Positions 34,124 through 43,191 of a DNA stretch of 64,000 nt are shown piece by piece. This DNA is from Sphingobacteriaceae bacterium GW460-11-11-14-LB5 (GTDB lineage Bacteria; Bacteroidota; Bacteroidia; Sphingobacteriales; Sphingobacteriaceae), in contig CP021237.1 of assembly GCA_002151545.1 (NCBI GenBank), positions 3,782,001-3,846,000 on the forward strand, in the 5' to 3' direction. The notes under the pieces are model-generated. The model had not been told where the DNA came from. It made no database searches and worked only from the letters and a program-made list of their open reading frames with translations. Position 1 is the first letter of the stretch; the number at the start of each line of letters is the position of its first letter. Made by a program: the position numbers and the translations under genes.

Positions 34124-36082
34124 TTAAACCGGTAATCTATTCAATTCAATATCATCTGGTGTAACGAAAATCAATGGAACTTTCTCTACATCAACATAAC
34201 TGCTATCCAAACCAAAACTCCGCTCTTCTGATAAACTCAATTTTTTAAGGATAAAGTAGTAATCCATAATCTGTCTCTCGTAGAAACTGAGTTTAGTAAA
34301 CTTAGATAAATGTTTTTCTAAAAGAACAAACCTGAAATCGCCTGCAATTTTATGCTTGTTTAACGAAGTATACTGACTGGTAATATCGATCTCTCCGTTT
34401 TTCACTAACTCTTCAACCACTTTACGGTACAATAAATTCACCCGTTGCTCAATCCTGAAACCTAATCTAAAATCAATTCTGATTAGTTTGCCAGGAATTA
34501 GGAATTCAACTTTATAATCTAAGGTATACGGCTCGTCCATTACGTCAACATGCACCAACCAGTATACATCAGCACGTTTTGGTTCCTTTTGTATAATAGA
34601 ATAGATAATTTTCGATTCGATCTCCGTTTTAAAGTTCGCACTCGTTAAATAAACCAGTTGAGAAGAGTATTTCGGTACCGATTCGTCACCGCTGAGTTCG
34701 GTTAAAATCTCATAATAATCTTCAATTTCGACATATTTAACAAAGCGGTTTTTGATTTTACGGGCCACAAACCAACTCCACATTACGGTGAACAATAACG
34801 AACCGATTAATACTGTTACCCAACCACCGTGTAAGAATTTGGTTAAATTACTGATCAAAAATGTTCCTTCAATAATTACATAGGTAAAAAAGAATATGGC
34901 AACTAAATATTTCGGGAAACGTTTACTTCTCAAATAAAAACTCACCAGAATGGTCGTCATTAACATGGCTATGGTGATCGATAAACCATAGGCCGCATCC
35001 ATTTTCTCTGCTTTTTGAAACAGCAGTACAATACCACAGCAACCAATCCACAACATCCAGTTAATCGAGGGAACATATAACTGGCCCTTAGAAACTGATG
35101 GATAAACGATTTTAATTTTAGGCCAAAGGTTTAAACGTACTGCCTCCGCAATTAAGGTAAAGGAGCCACTTATTAAAGCCTGACTGGCAATTACTGCCGC
35201 CATCGTCGCCAGTATAACCATTGGAATTTGAAACTGATCGGGAACGATCTGAAAAAATGGATTCATTTTAGCACCAGGAACATAATTCCCGCTGTTCTGC
35301 AAAATCCAGACACCTTGTCCTAAATAGTTTAGAATAAGGGTTAATTTCACAAAAATCCAGCTGGTTCTGATGTTGTTTCTACCGCAGTGACCCAAGTCAG
35401 AATATAAAGCCTCTGCCCCTGTTGTACATAAAAATACGCCACCCAGAATTAAAAACGCCAGTTTATTGGTAACCAGTAAATGAATGGCATAGTAAGGATT
35501 AAATGCCTTTAGGATAGTGAAATCTTTAATAATAAAAGATACACCTAAAACACCCAAAACCGCAAACCAAACAAACATTACCGGACCAAATAGCTTCCCA
35601 ACCAGGTTGGTTCCGAACTGCTGGATAATAAATAAGATGGTTAAAATGGTTAACACAATCGGAATAACCGGCACCTCAAACTTACTGGTAAGTCCCTCAA
35701 TGGCCGATGTTACGGTAATACTGGGGGTGATAATACCATCTGCAAGTAAGGCACAACCACCTACAACGGCCGGAACGACCAGCCATTTAGCCTTTTTGCG
35801 CACCAGCGAGAATAAAGAGAAAATACCACCCTCACCTTTATTATCGGCTCTTAGGGTAATAATAACATACTTAATGGTGGTTTGTAAGGTTAATGTCCAG
35901 ATGATACATGATAAAACGCCCAGAACATTTGTTGGATTGATATCCTGCTTCCCCCCTAAAATAGTTGTAAAAATTGCATTTAAGGTATATAGAGGTGATG
36001 TACCAATGTCACCGAACACAATTCCTAAACTAATTAGAACACCGCCGGCGGTTAACGCGTTGACATTTTTATGATTTGACAC
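34124..36082 (-). CDS. kup: Kup/HAK-type potassium transporter
   Basis: A 652-residue protein with 12 membrane helices and a cytoplasmic C-terminal domain of about 190 residues. The N-terminus GGVLISLGIVFGDIGTSPLY is the Kup signature; GALLADGIITPSITV-like and GAEALYSDLGHCGRNNI follow. It imports K+ with protons. The start is GTG at 36082: no ATG lies between it and the -7 box, and the residues after it match usual Kup starts. A long antisense frame over the N-terminal third is a shadow. Confidence 0.95.
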   Translation of the reverse strand: MSNHKNVNALTAGGVLISLGIVFGDIGTSPLYTLNAIFTTILGGKQDINPTNVLGVLSCIIWTLTLQTTIKYVIITLRADNKGEGGIFSLFSLVRKKAKWLVVPAVVGGCALLADGIITPSITVTSAIEGLTSKFEVPVIPIVLTILTILFIIQQFGTNLVGKLFGPVMFVWFAVLGVLGVSFIIKDFTILKAFNPYYAIHLLVTNKLAFLILGGVFLCTTGAEALYSDLGHCGRNNIRTSWIFVKLTLILNYLGQGVWILQNSGNYVPGAKMNPFFQIVPDQFQIPMVILATMAAVIASQALISGSFTLIAEAVRLNLWPKIKIVYPSVSKGQLYVPSINWMLWIGCCGIVLLFQKAEKMDAAYGLSITIAMLMTTILVSFYLRSKRFPKYLVAIFFFTYVIIEGTFLISNLTKFLHGGWVTVLIGSLLFTVMWSWFVARKIKNRFVKYVEIEDYYEILTELSGDESVPKYSSQLVYLTSANFKTEIESKIIYSIIQKEPKRADVYWLVHVDVMDEPYTLDYKVEFLIPGKLIRIDFRLGFRIEQRVNLLYRKVVEELVKNGEIDITSQYTSLNKHKIAGDFRFVLLEKHLSKFTKLSFYERQIMDYYFILKKLSLSEERSFGLDSSYVDVEKVPLIFVTPDDIELNRLPV

Positions 36083-36104
36083 TTCGTTGATTATTTTAGT
36101 GCGG

Positions 36105-36112
36105 CAAAAGTA
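36105..36112 (-). promoter_or_regulatory. -7 promoter box of kup
   Basis: TACTTTTG on the minus strand, 22 nt before the GTG start. It supports the GTG, because no ATG is in frame in between. Confidence 0.5.
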
Positions 36113-36241
36113 AACTAACTATAACAATTTAACAACCAAATTATTGTGTATTTTCAACACTATGAAAATTAAATTTTATTGTTAAATTGTGTTAAATTAT
36201 GGGTTTTAAACAAAATGTTTAATTTCTTTGTTTTAAATTAA

Positions 36242-36249
36242 TACATTTG
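36242..36249 (+). promoter_or_regulatory. -7 promoter box of the T9SS-sorted protein gene
   Basis: TACATTTG lies 13 nt before the ATG at 36263. Confidence 0.5.
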
Positions 36250-36262
36250 CTATACCAATTTG

Positions 36263-36793
36263 ATGAAACTCTACACTAAGATAACGTTACTCACAAAACT
36301 TGCCTGCACATTGTGCATGGTTTTGCTGTGCAGCGTAAATTCTTGGTCGCAACAAACTGATAGCATTCGCATTAGCTTAAAAAACAGAACAAAAAAAGTA
36401 AGCCGGATTCCTGAAATTAAAGCGAATATTACGCCTTACAAACCACTTTATATGACAGTTGGTGGCTCCGGAATGTTCAATGCTTACTCTACAACGCCTA
36501 AAAATGCAACGGTTGTAACGAAAGATAAATTGTTAACCATCGTAAAAATATACCCAAATCCGGTAGAAGATCAGTTAAATATTATTTTATCGATCGGAAA
36601 AGATGGTACGCAAACCACAATTAAAATCATCGATTTATTAGGAAATGAAGTGGCAACACTTTCAAACGAGCGTTTAAATGCCGGTGAGCAAACCAAAAGC
36701 TTCGTCATCCCTAACCGAATTAACCCGGGTATTTACTTTTTAAGGGTTATTGCCGGTTCAGAAAGCCAGGTAAAACGGATCTCAGTTTTATAA
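36263..36793 (+). CDS. Small secreted protein with T9SS C-terminal sorting domain
   Basis: A 176-residue protein. The signal peptide ends VNSWSQ. The last ~85 residues are a type A sorting domain: IVKIYPNPVEDQLNI, IKIIDLLGNEVATL and NPGIYFLRVIAGSESQVKRI, ending VL. The intervening segment of only about 65 residues is basic and Thr-rich with no known domain, so almost nothing besides the sorting signal is carried. It should be exported by type IX secretion and attached to or released from the surface. The ATG at 36263 is used rather than the TTG before it. Confidence 0.85.
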   Translation: MKLYTKITLLTKLACTLCMVLLCSVNSWSQQTDSIRISLKNRTKKVSRIPEIKANITPYKPLYMTVGGSGMFNAYSTTPKNATVVTKDKLLTIVKIYPNPVEDQLNIILSIGKDGTQTTIKIIDLLGNEVATLSNERLNAGEQTKSFVIPNRINPGIYFLRVIAGSESQVKRISVL

Positions 36794-36868
36794 CACCATT
36801 TTCTTTTCTATTTTTGATTGATGTGGATTTAATTTCCCTCTATTTTATCATATTTCATATTCTTAAGA

Positions 36869-37480
36869 ATGAAGATCATCGCCATTGGCCGAAATTATGC
36901 CGAACATGCAAAAGAACTGAATAACCCGGTTCCTACTACACCCGTAATTTTCCTGAAACCTGATACCGCTGTTTTAAAAGATAATAAACCTTTTTACCTG
37001 CCCGATTTTTCTGACGATGTTCACTACGAACTGGAAGTGGTGTTAAAAATCTGCAAGGAAGGAAAACATATTGCCGAAAAATTTGCTGCCAATTATTACG
37101 ATGAAGTAGGCCTCGGAATCGATTTCACTGCACGCGATATCCAGAGCAAACACAAAGAAAAGGGATTACCCTGGGAGCTGGCCAAAGCTTTTGATAACTC
37201 TGCGCCAATCAGTATTTTTCACCCTAAAAGTGATTTCGAAGATCTTTACAACCTAAATTTCGAGTTAAAGATAAATGGTGAGCGCCGTCAGGTTGGCCAT
37301 ACTAAAGATTTGTTATTCTCGTTCGAGAAGATAATTAGCTTTGTTTCTCAATATATTACTTTAAAAAAAGGCGATTTAATTTTTACGGGAACACCACAGG
37401 GTGTCGGAAAAATAAATAAAGGCGACAAATTGGAAGCCTGGTTAGAAGGAAAGCAACTTTTAAATTTTGATGTAAAGTAA
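36869..37480 (+). CDS. Fumarylacetoacetate hydrolase-family protein
   Basis: A 203-residue single-domain FAH protein. IIAIGRNYAEHAKELNN is the start; metal ligands are expected in VHYELEVVLKI (Glu-x-Glu) and IDFTARDIQ (Asp). KGDLIFTGTPQGVG is the C-terminal signature. The family includes acylpyruvases and oxaloacetate decarboxylases. The exact reaction is open. Its stop is 3 bases before the M23 peptidase start, so the two are cotranscribed. Confidence 0.9.
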   Translation: MKIIAIGRNYAEHAKELNNPVPTTPVIFLKPDTAVLKDNKPFYLPDFSDDVHYELEVVLKICKEGKHIAEKFAANYYDEVGLGIDFTARDIQSKHKEKGLPWELAKAFDNSAPISIFHPKSDFEDLYNLNFELKINGERRQVGHTKDLLFSFEKIISFVSQYITLKKGDLIFTGTPQGVGKINKGDKLEAWLEGKQLLNFDVK

Positions 37481-37483
37481 CGA

Positions 37484-39217
37484 ATGATTAAAAACCCGAT
37501 CCAGTACAAGTTAAAATTTTCCGTTTCAATTTGCCTTTTATTTGTTTCAATCCTTGTTCAGGCACAACAGATTTTCAGTACGAATAAATACCCGATTACA
37601 GATTTCAGACAACCTTTAGACATAGCCCCTCCTGCCCTCGCAGGTTCTTTTGGAGAAATCAGGGGCAATCACTTCCATTCCGGAATTGATTTCAGGACCA
37701 ATCAGCGAGAAGGTTATCCTGTTTACGCCGTTGCGGATGGATACATTTCGAGATTAAGGGTACAGAATAGTGGCTTCGGACAAGCGCTGTACATCAATCA
37801 TCCTAATGGTTTTACCACAGTTTACGGCCACTTACAGCGTTTCGCCCCAAAAATTGCCACAATTGTTAAAAATCTCGAATACGAAAAGAAATCCTTTGAG
37901 ATTGATGAGTTTCCTGATGCGACTTTAATTCCGGTACATAAAGGCGAAATTATTGCCTGGTCTGGTAACCGTGGTAGCTCAGGCGGTCCGCATTTACATT
38001 TTGAAATCAGAGATACCAAAACGGAAGAAACCATAAATCCACAGTTTTTCGGAATCATCATACCCGATAACATTCCGCCTGTTATTCATGGTATGTATGT
38101 GTACCGTTTAAACGGTAAAACCTTTAACGAATCGACACCTAAACAAGCCATTGGTATTAGCGGCACAAATGGTAGTTATAAAACCACAGCACCCATTAGC
38201 TTAACTGGCGAGGTGGGTTTCGGTATTGTGGTAACTGATCGGCATAATGGTTTATCCGGCACCAATGGTGTATATTCCATTCAGTTAGAAGTAGATGGCA
38301 AGAAAGTATACACTTCTGCCCTTGAACGATTTGCTTTCGAAGATAGTAAAGCCATTAATTCGCATATCGATTATCCTACCTACGTAAATACTAAAAGAAG
38401 TATCCAGAAAAGTTTTGTTGAGCCGGGTAATCCTTTGAAAATTTATAGTGGTTTAGTCAATAGTGGTAGAATTAATTTCAACGATGGTGCCACACATCAG
38501 CTCCGTTACATTATTACCGATTCGAAAGGAAATTCATCTGTTTTGCCTTTCACGGTAAATGCGGGTTTAGCACCGATAGCAAAAGCAAGTGTTCCTGCAG
38601 GCATCATTTACCCATATAATAAGGTGAATGAATTTAATACCGACGATATCAAGGTCGTTTTCCCTCAGGGAACATTGTACAGCGATTTAAACTTCACTTA
38701 TAAAAAACTGCCTAAACCAGCTGGTAATGCCTGGTCGGCACTGCACCAGATCCATAATCGATATACGCCATTACACATTGGTTTCGATATTTCCATTAAG
38801 GCTGATGATCTTCCGGAGAACTTAAGAAGCAAAGCTTTGATTGTAAACTCAAATGGCTCATCGCAAGGCGGATTTTTCGAAAATGGCTTCGTTAAAGCTA
38901 CACCAAAAAACTTTGGTAGCTTTTATATTGCCACCGATACCATTGCACCACGGATAGTACCCGTAAATATTGCTGAAGGAAAAAGCATGGCAGGTTTATC
39001 TAAAATATTTTTCAGGATCAGCGATAACCTGTCTGGAATAAAAAGTTTTAACGGATATATTGATGGCAAGTGGGCATTGATGGAATTCGATACCAAAACC
39101 GCAACACTGTGGCACAGTTTTGACGAAAGAACAGCTTCTGGAAAACATACACTGGAATTAGTTGTAGCAGACATGAAAGAGAATACCCGAAAATATACGG
39201 TAACATTTTTCAGATAG
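37484..39217 (+). CDS. Secreted M23 (LytM-type) metallopeptidase
   Basis: A 577-residue protein with a signal peptide ending LVQAQ. The M23 domain occupies residues about 45-200: HFHSGIDFRT (first zinc ligands), VYAVADGYISRL, GQALYINHPNGFTTVYGHL, and the closing PHLHFEIRD. The long C-terminal half (about 200-577) is beta-rich with Ig-like strands and no known domain. The likely role is peptidoglycan or surface peptide cleavage in the periplasm. The function of the C-terminal part is unknown. Confidence 0.88.
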   Translation: MIKNPIQYKLKFSVSICLLFVSILVQAQQIFSTNKYPITDFRQPLDIAPPALAGSFGEIRGNHFHSGIDFRTNQREGYPVYAVADGYISRLRVQNSGFGQALYINHPNGFTTVYGHLQRFAPKIATIVKNLEYEKKSFEIDEFPDATLIPVHKGEIIAWSGNRGSSGGPHLHFEIRDTKTEETINPQFFGIIIPDNIPPVIHGMYVYRLNGKTFNESTPKQAIGISGTNGSYKTTAPISLTGEVGFGIVVTDRHNGLSGTNGVYSIQLEVDGKKVYTSALERFAFEDSKAINSHIDYPTYVNTKRSIQKSFVEPGNPLKIYSGLVNSGRINFNDGATHQLRYIITDSKGNSSVLPFTVNAGLAPIAKASVPAGIIYPYNKVNEFNTDDIKVVFPQGTLYSDLNFTYKKLPKPAGNAWSALHQIHNRYTPLHIGFDISIKADDLPENLRSKALIVNSNGSSQGGFFENGFVKATPKNFGSFYIATDTIAPRIVPVNIAEGKSMAGLSKIFFRISDNLSGIKSFNGYIDGKWALMEFDTKTATLWHSFDERTASGKHTLELVVADMKENTRKYTVTFFR

Positions 39218-39338
39218 GGAAAGGATTGTGAATTTTACGAATTTCATGATCAAATTCCATGTTTTGAACCGAGAAATGTCATCTTTTAACATATATCCAA
39301 CAGTATAATAGCTTAAACTGTTTAAATTGCACAGCGGT

Positions 39339-39386
39339 TAACAATAACGATTAACCGATTCAAACAGTTAACCGATTAACCAATAA
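39339..39386. repeat. ATTAACCGATT repeat cluster upstream of bcp
   Basis: GCGGTTAACAATAACGATTAACC and CAGTTAACCGATTAACC motifs (three imperfect copies) run up to the bcp start codon. Confidence 0.5.
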
Positions 39387-39388
39387 TT

Positions 39389-39853
39389 ATGGCAGAGTTA
39401 AAAGAAGGTGATCAGGCACCGGCAATTACATCAAAAGATCAAAACGGCACTGAAGTTTCGTTAAGCGATTATAAAGGCAAAACAGTTGTGCTTTACTTTT
39501 ATCCGAAAGACGATACACCTGGTTGTACCGCCGAAGCTTGCGATTTCAGGGATAACTATCAGGGTTTACAGGCCAAAGGCATTGTCGTTCTAGGCGTAAG
39601 TGTTGATGACGAAAAATCGCACCAGAAATTTGTAACCAAACACAATTTACCATTTACCCTCCTGGCCGATACCGATCAGAAAATTGTAAATGACTATGGC
39701 GTTTGGGCAGAAAAAAACATGTATGGCAAAAAATACATGGGCACGGTTCGCACCACTTTCATTATAGATGGTGATGGAAAAATTACGCATATCATCAAAA
39801 AGGTTGACACAAAAAATTCAACTCAACAAGTACTCGATTTAATCAATAACTAA
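39389..39853 (+). CDS. bcp: Thiol peroxidase Bcp (peroxiredoxin Q)
   Basis: A 154-residue atypical 2-Cys peroxiredoxin that reduces peroxides with thioredoxin. YFYPKDDTPGCTAEACDFRD contains the peroxidatic Cys and, five residues on, the resolving Cys, as in the Bcp/PrxQ group. TTFIIDGDGKI is the C-terminal strand. The length is normal. It is followed by the transketolase pair, which has its own promoter. Confidence 0.95.
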   Translation: MAELKEGDQAPAITSKDQNGTEVSLSDYKGKTVVLYFYPKDDTPGCTAEACDFRDNYQGLQAKGIVVLGVSVDDEKSHQKFVTKHNLPFTLLADTDQKIVNDYGVWAEKNMYGKKYMGTVRTTFIIDGDGKITHIIKKVDTKNSTQQVLDLINN

Positions 39854-39876
39854 TTATGATATAGCGGGTAAAATAT

Positions 39877-39884
39877 TACCTTTG
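39877..39884 (+). promoter_or_regulatory. -7 promoter box of the transketolase pair
   Basis: TACCTTTG lies 26 nt before the ATG at 39911. Confidence 0.6.
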
Positions 39885-39910
39885 CTATGTAACAACAACC
39901 TCTTATTTTA

Positions 39911-40756
39911 ATGAAACATACAATTAAAGAGCTAGAAGATATTGCCTCTCAAATCAGAAGAGATATCGTAAGAATGGTTCACGGATGTCAATCTGGTCAC
40001 CCAGGCGCTTCGCTTGGATGTGCAGATTTTTTTACCGCTTTATATTTTGAAGTATTGAACCACAAAACAGATTTCACGATGGAAGGCGCAGGCGAAGATT
40101 TATTCTTCCTTTCGAACGGACATATTTCTCCGGTTTGGTACAGTACATTGGCTCATGCCGGTTATTTCGATAAAAGCGAACTGGCAACTTTCCGTAAACT
40201 AGATTCCAGATTACAAGGTCACCCAACTACCCACGAACATCTACCAGGTATCCGTATTGCTTCGGGTTCACTAGGCCAGGGTTTATCAGTAGCCATTGGC
40301 GCTGCATTGGCTAAAAGGTTAAATGGCGATAAATCTTACATTTTTGCCTTATTGGGTGATGGAGAATTACAGGAAGGACAAAACTGGGAAGCAGCTATGT
40401 TTGCTCCTTTCAATAAAGTAGATCATTTAATTGCATCTGTTGATTATAACGGACAACAAATTGATGGTCCTACCAGTAAAGTTCTTGCCTTAGATGATTT
40501 ACAAGCTAAATTCGAAGCTTTCGGATGGCACGTCATTAATACTGACGGTAACGATATGCAAGCCATTGTTGAAGGCTTACATTATGCTAAAACACTAACC
40601 GGAAAAGGTAAACCAATCTTAAATTTAATGAGTACGCAGATGGGTGCTGGTGTAGATTATATGATGGGTACACACAAATGGCATGGTACTGCGCCTAATG
40701 ATGAACAGTTGGCTGCAGCTTTAGCACAATTACCAGAAACTTTAGGGGATTACTAG
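39911..40756 (+). CDS. Transketolase, N-terminal (TPP-binding) subunit
   Basis: A 281-residue half-transketolase. MVHGCQSGHPGASLGCADF is the start signature. The thiamine diphosphate motif is ALLGDGELQEGQNWEAAMFA, followed by VDYNGQQIDG. The final codons (ETLGDY) are read from a sequence resembling the CTTTAGGGGATT part of the CCCC repeat arm that follows. The C-terminal half is encoded by the next gene, the usual split arrangement in Bacteroidota and archaea. The enzyme works in the pentose phosphate pathway. Confidence 0.93.
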   Translation: MKHTIKELEDIASQIRRDIVRMVHGCQSGHPGASLGCADFFTALYFEVLNHKTDFTMEGAGEDLFFLSNGHISPVWYSTLAHAGYFDKSELATFRKLDSRLQGHPTTHEHLPGIRIASGSLGQGLSVAIGAALAKRLNGDKSYIFALLGDGELQEGQNWEAAMFAPFNKVDHLIASVDYNGQQIDGPTSKVLALDDLQAKFEAFGWHVINTDGNDMQAIVEGLHYAKTLTGKGKPILNLMSTQMGAGVDYMMGTHKWHGTAPNDEQLAAALAQLPETLGDY

Positions 40757-40833
40757 CCCCCCTTACCCCCTGAAGGGGGCGTAAATAACTTTTAATTTTA
40801 ACTACAAATAAAGCCCCTTTAGGGGTTTGGGGT
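40755..40833. repeat. CCCCTTTAGGGG inverted-pair element in the transketolase gap
   Basis: A left arm (CCCCCTTACCCCCTGAAGGG, about 40758-40780) and a right arm (GCCCCTTTAGGGGTTTGGGG, about 40813-40832) are inverted relative to each other around an AT-rich centre. The left arm starts at the stop codon of the upstream subunit. Confidence 0.65.
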
Positions 40834-40884
40834 ATGAAAACCTGCGAAGCAAGCTTGAACACCTTTAAATAAAAATATAAGCTC

Positions 40885-41841
40885 GTGAAAAAATATACAT
40901 ATACAGAAAAAAAAGATACACGTTCGGGTTTTGGCGCTGGCTTACATGAGGCTGGAAAGAAAAACGAAAATGTGGTTGCCTTATGTGCCGATTTAGTTGG
41001 ATCGCTTAAAATGGATGCTTTTATTAAAGATTTTCCTGAGCGTTTTACACAGGTTGGTATTGCAGAGGCAAACATGATCGGTATTGCAGCAGGTATGACC
41101 ATTGGTGGTAAAATCCCTTTTACAGGTACTTTTGCCAACTTTTCTACAGGCCGTGTTTACGATCAGATCCGTCAATCGGTAGCTTATTCTAACAAAAACG
41201 TTAAAATCTGCGCATCTCATGCTGGCTTAACCTTAGGTGAGGATGGTGCAACACACCAGATTTTAGAAGATATTGGCTTAATGAAAATGTTGCCAGGAAT
41301 GGTGGTGATTAATCCTTGCGATTACAACCAAACCAAAGCCGCAACCATGGCTATTGCAGAATATGAAGGTCCGGTTTATTTACGTTTTGGCCGTCCGGTA
41401 ATCCCTGTATTTACAGATCCTGATCAAAAATTCGAGATCGGTAAAGCATGGATGGTTAATGAAGGAACAGATGTAACCATTATTGCTACAGGCCATATGG
41501 TTTGGAAAGCAATCGAAGCTGGTGAGAAATTAGCTGAATTGGGTATCGATGCTGAAATTATTAATATTCACACCATTAAACCTTTGGATGACGAAGCCAT
41601 CTTAAAATCAGTGAAGAAAACCGGTTGTGTAGTTACCTGCGAAGAGCATAATAAATTTGGTGGCTTAGGCGAAAGCGTAGCCCGTTTATTAACAACCGAA
41701 TTGCCAACTCCACAAGAGTTTGTAGCCACTAACGATACTTTTGGCGAAAGCGGAACACCAGATCAATTGATGTCTAAATATGGCTTAGATGCTGTAAACA
41801 TTGTTGAAGCTGTTCAAAAAGTAATTGGCAGAAAAAAATAG
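40885..41841 (+). CDS. Transketolase, C-terminal subunit
   Basis: A 318-residue partner of the preceding protein. The pyrimidine-binding region is RSGFGAGLHEAGKKNENVVA and ERFTQVGIAEANMIGIAAGM, the latter carrying the catalytic Glu. The C-terminal part (GTDVTIIATGHMVWKA; CVVTCEEHNKFGGLGE) is the regular transketolase C domain. It is separated from the N-terminal gene by 128 bases that hold the repeat element, which may influence their relative expression. Confidence 0.93.
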   Translation: MKKYTYTEKKDTRSGFGAGLHEAGKKNENVVALCADLVGSLKMDAFIKDFPERFTQVGIAEANMIGIAAGMTIGGKIPFTGTFANFSTGRVYDQIRQSVAYSNKNVKICASHAGLTLGEDGATHQILEDIGLMKMLPGMVVINPCDYNQTKAATMAIAEYEGPVYLRFGRPVIPVFTDPDQKFEIGKAWMVNEGTDVTIIATGHMVWKAIEAGEKLAELGIDAEIINIHTIKPLDDEAILKSVKKTGCVVTCEEHNKFGGLGESVARLLTTELPTPQEFVATNDTFGESGTPDQLMSKYGLDAVNIVEAVQKVIGRKK

Positions 41842-41845
41842 ATTT

Positions 41846-41935
41846 GGGACATTAGATATGAGAAAATTAGATGTGAGATTTGAGACGTTGTGTCTAAGCG
41901 AATCTCACGTCTCATATCTCGCATCTCATCTAAAA
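41846..41935. repeat. GAGATATGAGA-type imperfect palindrome upstream of the sigma factor
   Basis: The left part (TTAGATATGAGA, TTAGATGTGAGATTTGAGAC) and the right part (GTCTCATATCTCGCATCTCA then TCTAA) are inverted copies of a degenerate GAGATNTGAGA motif and can form a long hairpin. It ends 5 bases before the ECF sigma ATG, so folding would affect its leader. A solitary half copy lies near 7065. Confidence 0.6.
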
Positions 41936-41940
41936 AAATA

Positions 41941-42501
41941 ATGAAACAAGTTGAAGATTCAGAAATTCTTGCCATGTTTGCGGTCGAGCGCACGCGTAAT
42001 GAAGCCTTTAACCTGTTGTTGAAAAAATATCAGCAAAAAATATACTGGCACATCCGCAGGCTGGTTTTAAACCATGATGATTGTGACGATCTTTTGCAGG
42101 AGGTATTTGTTAAGGTTTGGAAAAACCTCGATAAATTTAGGAGCGATTCTCAACTTTATACCTGGATTTATCGTATCGCGACCAACGAATCCATCACTTT
42201 CTTAAACAAGCAAAAACAGCGGAACAATACACCTTTAGACGAAGTATCATCCGAGCTTGCCGATAACCTGGTTGCCTCATCTTATTTTAACGGTGATAAA
42301 CTTGAGCTTAAACTGCAAAAAGCAATCCTTACCTTACCTGAAAAACAACGGATTATCTTCAACATGAAATATTTTGATGATATGAAATATGAAGAAATTT
42401 CGGAAGTTTTAGGCACCTCAGTAGGCGCTTTAAAAGCATCATTTCACATCGCGGCGAAAAAAATTGAAGCTTTTATTACAAATGATGAAATAGACTATTA
42501 A
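41941..42501 (+). CDS. ECF-type RNA polymerase sigma factor
   Basis: A 186-residue sigma-70 family protein. Region 2 is AFNLLLKKYQQKIYWHIRRL with DDLLQEVFVKVW; region 4 is LPEKQRIIFNMKYFDDMKYEEISEVLGTS. The ATG at 41941 is used because the longer GTG frame runs through the palindromic repeat. It is the first gene of a triad with a putative anti-sigma factor (33 bases downstream) and a Spy/LTxxQ-like protein. Confidence 0.93.
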   Translation: MKQVEDSEILAMFAVERTRNEAFNLLLKKYQQKIYWHIRRLVLNHDDCDDLLQEVFVKVWKNLDKFRSDSQLYTWIYRIATNESITFLNKQKQRNNTPLDEVSSELADNLVASSYFNGDKLELKLQKAILTLPEKQRIIFNMKYFDDMKYEEISEVLGTSVGALKASFHIAAKKIEAFITNDEIDY

Positions 42502-42534
42502 ACCTTTTCACTTTAATTGTATCATATATCTGTG

Positions 42535-43191
42535 ATGAACGAAAATATAGAAAATAACGATTGGATGAACGAAGCTCCTGCACTTGCGGCAATGGGGAAA
42601 CGCAATCCATTCGCCGTTCCTGATGGATATTTCGAAAATTGTGATGAGGCTATTTTTTCTGCTGTCTTTTTAGATGGATTGAAACATAAAACCAACAACA
42701 ATAATTTTGAAGTTCCGCAGCATTATTTTGAAGATTTAACGGAACGGATACAAACCAGAATTGCCCTGTCTGAAATACCTAAGGCAGAACAGGCCTTTGC
42801 TGTGCCCGAAAATTATTTCGATACCCTGCAGGGTAGAATTGCCGATAGGATTGCAGCAGCGGAGCCTAAAAAAGAAGCTAAAGTTATTCCTTTATGGAGA
42901 CGCAACATTGTTAAATATGCAAGTGCTGCCTGTTTTTTACTAATGGCTTCATTTGGCGTTTATTTTTACCAGAATGGCTCAACTTCTACGGTTCAGCAGG
43001 TACAATCTGCAGAAGCAATAAATGAGCAACTATTGTACGATATTGATGAAAGTACAATTATCGATCATTTAGAAGCGCAAAATACCACATCATCTAATAT
43101 AAAAACTACTTCTGCGTCAGATACAGAAATGGAAAACTACATCTTGAGTAATTTCTCGTCAAGTGATTTATCTCAGGAATTAAATAATTAA
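42535..43191 (+). CDS. Putative anti-sigma factor with three VPxxYF repeats
   Basis: A 218-residue protein with one membrane segment at about residues 126-145. The cytosolic N-terminal part has three copies of a motif: NPFAVPDGYF (24-33), NNFEVPQHYF (56-65) and QAFAVPENYF (86-95), each followed by an acidic amphipathic helix. The C-terminal periplasmic part is short and low-complexity. The topology and position directly after an ECF sigma gene fit a membrane anti-sigma factor, but it shows no zinc-anchor motif. The repeats could be sigma-binding elements (inference). The stop overlaps the next start (TAATG). Confidence 0.75.
   Translation: MNENIENNDWMNEAPALAAMGKRNPFAVPDGYFENCDEAIFSAVFLDGLKHKTNNNNFEVPQHYFEDLTERIQTRIALSEIPKAEQAFAVPENYFDTLQGRIADRIAAAEPKKEAKVIPLWRRNIVKYASAACFLLMASFGVYFYQNGSTSTVQQVQSAEAINEQLLYDIDESTIIDHLEAQNTTSSNIKTTSASDTEMENYILSNFSSSDLSQELNN

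Noticed and set aside
35517..36074. A 185-codon open frame antisense to the start of kup
   Set aside because: Its composition (Pro, Lys, Ile and Thr rich, no motif) mirrors the codons of the membrane protein on the other strand; kup is certain.
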